This document shows positions 5,011-8,890 of a stretch of DNA of 8,890 bases, piece after piece. A model generated the notes under the pieces. It searched no databases and was not told the origin of the DNA. It was given only the letters and a program-made list of their open reading frames with translations. Location of the stretch: positions 1 through 8,890 of the forward strand of contig JAQICK010000462.1 in the NCBI GenBank assembly GCA_027858595.1, written 5' to 3'. Numbering within the stretch: position 1 is the stretch's first letter; every line of letters begins with the position of its first letter. The stretch is from Melioribacteraceae bacterium. Its GTDB lineage: Bacteria > Bacteroidota > Ignavibacteria > Ignavibacteriales > Melioribacteraceae. A program made the position numbers and the translations under genes.

Positions 5011-7443
5011 ATGAGAATTATTATGAGTGATGATTATAAAGAAGAAATTCTAAGTAGATTAAAGAAGAGTGGAATATACATTGTATTAAAAGAAAAGTGT
5101 TCAGAAAAAGATATTGAAGTTATTTCACTTGTGGAAAATGTTGTTTCATATGCCTACCAAAGAACAAAGACAATTATCAAGCACATGGGAGAATTTACAC
5201 TTCATGATGGAGAGCATTTGTTTCGAGTTTTGCATCTAATGGAAAAATTATTATCCAAAGATGTTATTAAGAATTTATCCGTTCCGGAATTAATGCTTCT
5301 TATTTTAAGTGCATTTATGCACGATATTGGAATGGCACCTGATGAAAAAAATATTTTAGCATGGAAGAAAGTTTGGGATACTGAACCAGAATTTGAAGAT
5401 GATGATGAAAAAATTAAATATGAAGATTTTAAAAGATTTTATTTTGCAAGACCCGAACAAAAAGAAGAAATCTTAAATTTTATACTTAGTGGAAAACATA
5501 CACTTGCTGAAACAAAAAAAGCTTATTTAATATCGGACTTTATCCGACATACTCATGCAGAAAGGGCAAGGGATATAATAGAACAAGACTGGAATAATAA
5601 AATAAAATTTCGTGATATTGATTTAACAGTTGAGTTTGCACAAATTTGTTTTAGCCACAATGAAGACGCATTGAGTGTATTAGAATTGGACAAAAACTAT
5701 CTATGTGGAAGTGACACTTTTGCAAATTTATCATTAATTGCAATTATTTTACGACTTGCTGATATTTTAGATTTTGACAGTAAAAGAACACCACCAGTTT
5801 TATTTTCTCATTTATACGTCAGACATCCTGTATCCATTGAAGAATGGAATAAACACAGAGCTATTGAAGCTTGGGAAATAAACCCTAGTATTATTCAATT
5901 TAATGCAACTTGTTCACACCCAGCTATTGAAGCTTCAATTCATAAGTTTTGCGATTTGATAGATAGAGAATTAAGTGTTTGTAATAATATTGTTTCGGCT
6001 TTGAATAATTTTAATGAAAGTAAAGGGAGAGAAATATCTGTCAAATTTCCTTTTAAGGTTAATAGAGAAAAAATAAAGACTAAGAAGAATATTAGGAATA
6101 AGCCCATATACATATATCGAGATACTCAATTCAATTTAAGTAAGAAACAAGTAGTTGACTTGTTAATGGGGACAAAATTATATGGTAATTCAGAAGTTGC
6201 TTTAAGGGAGTTGTTACAAAACTCTATTGATGCTTGTTTATTACGGCAAGCTCAAGAAATTAAGTGGGGAAACCCCTATAATCCTGAAATCCATGTAAGT
6301 TATTATGAAAAAGATGGGGAATATATTCTTGAAGTAGAAGATAATGGAACTGGTATGGATCAATATATTATTGATAATTATTATTCAAAAATTGGCTCGT
6401 CTTTTTATAAATCAACTGATTTTTATAGACTTAAAGCTGAAACAAGTGCTGATTTTACACCAACCTCACGTTTTGGGATAGGTATACTTTCTTGTTTTAT
6501 GGTAGCTGATACACTTCTTGTTGATACAAAGCGTGTATATGCCCAGCATAAATCAAGTGAAGCGATTGAAATAACGGTAGAAGGACAAGAAAGTATTTTC
6601 CTCATTAAAGAAGGGCAAAGACAACTACCTGGAACTACAACAAAATTAATTCTAAGGAATCAAAACCCTTGGGAGCGAATGAATGAAGAAGAATTTATAA
6701 AATCCGTTGAAAATGTAATTCCTAATCCCCCATTCAAAATTAATATTAAAACTGCATCCCATCAAAAAGTAAGAGATGAAAATAGTTTCAAAGAAGTAAT
6801 GGCTAGTTCATTAAAAGACTATTCTTGGAAAGAACGTGATAATATAAAGTTATTTGATATAGACTTAAACCATAACAAAGAAGGAATTATTGGCTCTGCT
6901 GTTGTAGCAATTTTAGAAAGGTCTGACAAACCTGTTAAAGAGATTGAATTGAATTCAAGAGATGTTGAAATTGAAGGAAAATCATACACATTGGAAAGAA
7001 GTATTCGAATTTCTGAAAATTCAATTAGTGAATCGTCAAAATCAATTACAATAGATGATGAAGGTGATATTGATGAAAGCACTTCATTCACGGAATTTGC
7101 AAAATCAAAATCTAGAATTTCTATACATGGTATTGACATCCCATCTTCTTTATTTCCTGAGTCTTGGCGACAAAAACGTAATCAAGTGAAAATCGCCTGG
7201 CCTTTTCCTTTAATAATAGTCGTTGATATTTGTGGAGAGAGAGATTTAGATTTAAATTCTTCCAGAACTGAAATAATTATGAGTGAAAAGTGGATTGATT
7301 TTGAAGAAAAGTTAGCTTATTTAATTTGTTCAGATATTGCAAATTCTGTTGATAAAGATTATTGGGATAAATTAAAAAACATTTTTAAAGAAAAAACTAA
7401 AAACGAAATATTTTTAAAAGCAATAGAAGAAATAAGCAAATAA
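5011..7443 (+). CDS. HD phosphohydrolase fused to an Hsp90-like ATPase (candidate conflict/defence protein)
   Basis: This 810-residue protein has two parts. Residues about 35-330 form an all-helical HD domain with candidate metal ligands His65/Asp66, His69, His104-Asp105 (in AFMHDIGMAP), His182, His216 and Asp251 (in LRLADILDF). Residues about 365-760 form a GHKL/Hsp90-type ATPase: N-box ALRELLQNSIDA with Glu400, Asn404 and Asp407; first glycine motif EDNGTGMD with Asp444; second glycine motif SRFGIGILS with Gly489 and Gly491. DLNSSRTEII (Arg752) resembles the catalytic-loop NVSREIL of the Hsp90 middle domain. An acidic, Ser-rich insert lies near 668-692. No signal peptide or membrane segment is seen, so it is cytoplasmic. 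HD-Hsp90 architectures are known from predicted NTP-dependent conflict systems; the HD substrate is unknown. ATG at 5023 (MSDDYKEEI) is an alternative start; neither has a good ribosome site. Codon use is very AT-rich. Domains are sure; a defence role is inference. Confidence 0.9.
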   Translation: MRIIMSDDYKEEILSRLKKSGIYIVLKEKCSEKDIEVISLVENVVSYAYQRTKTIIKHMGEFTLHDGEHLFRVLHLMEKLLSKDVIKNLSVPELMLLILSAFMHDIGMAPDEKNILAWKKVWDTEPEFEDDDEKIKYEDFKRFYFARPEQKEEILNFILSGKHTLAETKKAYLISDFIRHTHAERARDIIEQDWNNKIKFRDIDLTVEFAQICFSHNEDALSVLELDKNYLCGSDTFANLSLIAIILRLADILDFDSKRTPPVLFSHLYVRHPVSIEEWNKHRAIEAWEINPSIIQFNATCSHPAIEASIHKFCDLIDRELSVCNNIVSALNNFNESKGREISVKFPFKVNREKIKTKKNIRNKPIYIYRDTQFNLSKKQVVDLLMGTKLYGNSEVALRELLQNSIDACLLRQAQEIKWGNPYNPEIHVSYYEKDGEYILEVEDNGTGMDQYIIDNYYSKIGSSFYKSTDFYRLKAETSADFTPTSRFGIGILSCFMVADTLLVDTKRVYAQHKSSEAIEITVEGQESIFLIKEGQRQLPGTTTKLILRNQNPWERMNEEEFIKSVENVIPNPPFKINIKTASHQKVRDENSFKEVMASSLKDYSWKERDNIKLFDIDLNHNKEGIIGSAVVAILERSDKPVKEIELNSRDVEIEGKSYTLERSIRISENSISESSKSITIDDEGDIDESTSFTEFAKSKSRISIHGIDIPSSLFPESWRQKRNQVKIAWPFPLIIVVDICGERDLDLNSSRTEIIMSEKWIDFEEKLAYLICSDIANSVDKDYWDKLKNIFKEKTKNEIFLKAIEEISK

Positions 7444-7453
7444 AACACGAACG
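7444..7453 (+). repeat. Right copy of the 10-base direct repeat
   Basis: AACACGAACG begins at the base after the HD-Hsp90 stop codon and matches AACACAAACG at 4963-4972 with one difference. See the left copy for the meaning and the caution. Confidence 0.35.
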
Positions 7454-7469
7454 CTCAAAAACAAATAGA

Positions 7470-7562
7470 GGCGTTTGGCAGATAGTACTAAGTTTGAAGT
7501 TTGTAGCACTAAGTAAAATTAGTCGTATCATGAATATGAAGCGTTTCAAAATGCCAAACGCC
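7470..7562. repeat. 93-base intergenic foldback with 11-bp arms
   Basis: GGCGTTTGGCA (7470-7480) is the exact reverse complement of TGCCAAACGCC (7552-7562). Further in, TTTGAA (7493-7498) pairs with TTCAAA (7545-7550), giving a stem with a 12-base bulge on the left only. Inside are two near-identical direct copies, TAGTACTAAGT (7483-7493) and TAGCACTAAGT (7504-7514). No T-run follows, so it is not a standard terminator. Its size and lopsided stem recall integron attC sites, but the GTT/AAC triplets are in the opposite order from attC. Confidence 0.7.
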
Positions 7563-7606
7563 CCATATTAAAACCGTCGCCAACAGATAATAAAAAGGCA
7601 AAAAAA

Positions 7607-8890
7607 ATGAAAAAATTACTCCTAATTATATTAACAGTGTTAACAACACTATCAATTTATGGACAAGACATAACGGGACAATGGAACGGTGTTTTAAAAG
7701 TTCAGGGAACACAATTGAGAATTGTATTTAATATCAATGAAGTTGAAAATGGATATAGTTCAACAATGGATAGTCCTGACCAAGGTGCAAAAGGAATACC
7801 TGTTACTTCTACAAGTTTTGAAAACTCAACATTAAAACTTGCAATCCTAAACGCAGGTATTGAATATGAGGGTGTTTTAGGTAATGACAATATTGTTGTT
7901 GGAAATTTTAAACAAGCTGGGCAATCTTTTTCAATGAATTTATCAAAAGAAATGGTTGAAAAAGAAAAAATTAATAGACCACAAGAACCAACAAAGCCAT
8001 ATCCTTATTATTCGGAAGATGTAACTTTTGAGAACAAGAAAGCAGGGGTCGTTTTAGCAGGTACGTTGACCTTGCCGAGAAAAGATGGAATTTTTCCCGT
8101 TGTAGTTTTAATAAGTGGAAGCGGTCCACAAAACAGAGACGAAGAATTATTAGGACATAAACCATTTCTTGTATTGTCAGACTATTTAACAAAAAATGGT
8201 ATAGCGGTTTTACGCTTTGACGACCGAGGAACAGCTTTGTCAAATGGAGATTTTAAAACTGCTACAAGTTTTGATTTTTCAAATGATGTAGAAGCAGGTG
8301 TTCAGTATTTAAAAACAAGAAAAGAAATAAACAAAAACAAAATAGGCTTAATTGGACATAGCGAAGGAGGGATAATTGCTCCAATGGTTGCAAGTCGCTC
8401 TAACGATATTGCCTATATCGTATTATTAGCAGGAACAGGAATTCCAGGCGACCAATTACTTTTATTACAACAAAAATTAATTGGAAAAGCTTCAGGAATT
8501 AGTGATGATGATTTGCTGAAAAATGAAATAACAAACAAAAAAGCGTTTGAAATTGTAAATAAGTCTACAAATTCAGAACAACTTAAAACTGATTTAACTA
8601 ACTACATAAAACAAACTTTAGAAGACAATCCAAATGCAGAACAACCAGAAGGAATGAGTGAAGATTATTTTATAAAATTACAGGTTGATCAAATTATAAG
8701 TCCTTGGATGCTGTATTTTATAAAATATAACCCAGCACCGACACTAGAAAAGGTAAAATGTCCTGTCTTGGCTATAAACGGGGAAAAAGATTTACAAGTT
8801 CCTCCAACAGAAAATTTAGGAGCAATAAAAAAAGCATTGGAAAAAGGTGGAAATAAAAAAGTGACAGCAAAAGAGTTGCCTAAATTAAAT
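7607..8890 (+). CDS. Exported alpha/beta hydrolase, 3' end cut by window
   Basis: The frame is open from ATG 7607 to the window end (428 codons, no stop). AGG at 7596-7598 is eight bases upstream. Residues 1-20 are a Sec signal peptide ending in SIYGQ. Residues about 21-125 form a small beta-rich domain starting ITGQWNGVL, common ahead of hydrolase domains in Bacteroidota. The alpha/beta hydrolase fold follows: strand and oxyanion region VVLISGSGPQNRDEE (about 166-180), RFDDRG (203-208), nucleophile elbow GHSEGG with Ser252 (250-255), and the acid in INGEKD (Asp395). The last residues, ELPKLN, come just where family members carry the catalytic His, so the triad is probably completed right after the window. 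Likely an extracytoplasmic serine esterase or peptidase-like hydrolase of unknown substrate. The intergenic foldback separates it from the HD-Hsp90 gene, so they may not be co-transcribed. Confidence 0.9.
   Translation, partial: MKKLLLIILTVLTTLSIYGQDITGQWNGVLKVQGTQLRIVFNINEVENGYSSTMDSPDQGAKGIPVTSTSFENSTLKLAILNAGIEYEGVLGNDNIVVGNFKQAGQSFSMNLSKEMVEKEKINRPQEPTKPYPYYSEDVTFENKKAGVVLAGTLTLPRKDGIFPVVVLISGSGPQNRDEELLGHKPFLVLSDYLTKNGIAVLRFDDRGTALSNGDFKTATSFDFSNDVEAGVQYLKTRKEINKNKIGLIGHSEGGIIAPMVASRSNDIAYIVLLAGTGIPGDQLLLLQQKLIGKASGISDDDLLKNEITNKKAFEIVNKSTNSEQLKTDLTNYIKQTLEDNPNAEQPEGMSEDYFIKLQVDQIISPWMLYFIKYNPAPTLEKVKCPVLAINGEKDLQVPPTENLGAIKKALEKGGNKKVTAKELPKLN

Noticed and set aside
6819..7139. 106-codon minus-strand ORF
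   Set aside because: It is antisense to the Hsp90-like middle region. Its Ser/Ile-rich content is the complement of the AT-rich coding strand.
5011..7443. HtpG (housekeeping Hsp90)
   Set aside because: The ATPase is Hsp90-like, but the N-terminal 330 residues are an HD domain and the HtpG C-terminal dimerisation domain is missing.
7470..7562. Integron attC site
   Set aside because: attC reads RYYYAAC ... GTTRRRY. Here the order is GTTTGGC ... GCCAAAC, and neither core fits the degenerate consensus. No integron integrase is in the window, so I list it only as a foldback.
7971..8243. 90-codon minus-strand ORF
   Set aside because: It is antisense to the alpha/beta hydrolase, whose oxyanion-region and RFDDRG motifs lie in this stretch.
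1..8890. CRISPR array, tRNA, rRNA or insertion sequence
   Set aside because: No regularly spaced long repeats, no cloverleaf with CCA-end features, and no transposase ORF were seen on either strand.

Overview
The window is AT-rich, and its gene families, signal peptides and dispersed intergenic foldbacks suggest a member of the Bacteroidota/Ignavibacteriota (FCB) group. This assignment rests on protein style (Tat-type MKRRTFIRN leader, DUF4920 protein, 'SIYGQ' type signal-peptide end), not on a marker gene, so it is tentative.

Left part (1-4606), which looks like ordinary chromosome: a doubtful 75-codon ORF on the + strand ends just before a long two-tier hairpin that serves as a bidirectional terminator with priA, which converges from the other side. 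priA (primosomal helicase, minus strand, 349-2814) is complete with all helicase motifs and eight zinc-binding cysteines. Upstream of it on the same strand is a complete S66 family L,D-carboxypeptidase with a Tat-like leader (2932-3990). The 117-base gap between them carries three tandem heptamers. Divergent from the carboxypeptidase is a small exported DUF4920 protein (4084-4551) with a strong Shine-Dalgarno sequence and an unusual Cys/His-rich tail, closed by a clear terminator.

Right part (4607-8890), which looks accessory: about 400 bases without a normal gene hold a less AT-rich ORF-like relic (4707-4850) and an 11-bp-arm hairpin (4919-4957). Then comes the most interesting gene, an 810-residue fusion of an HD phosphohydrolase domain to a full Hsp90-like (GHKL) ATPase (5011-7443). 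It retains HD metal ligands, the N-box, both glycine motifs, and an Hsp90-middle-domain-like arginine. Such HD-Hsp90 architectures are known from predicted biological conflict systems. Near-identical 10-base sequences lie just before and just after this gene, and a 93-base foldback with 11-bp arms separates it from the next gene, so it may have arrived as a single-gene cassette. The window ends inside an exported alpha/beta hydrolase (7607 onward), cut off right after the catalytic acid and before the catalytic histidine.

The left genes concern replication restart and envelope/peptidoglycan work. I see no pathway joining them to the HD-Hsp90 gene, and no partner gene for that protein lies in the window.
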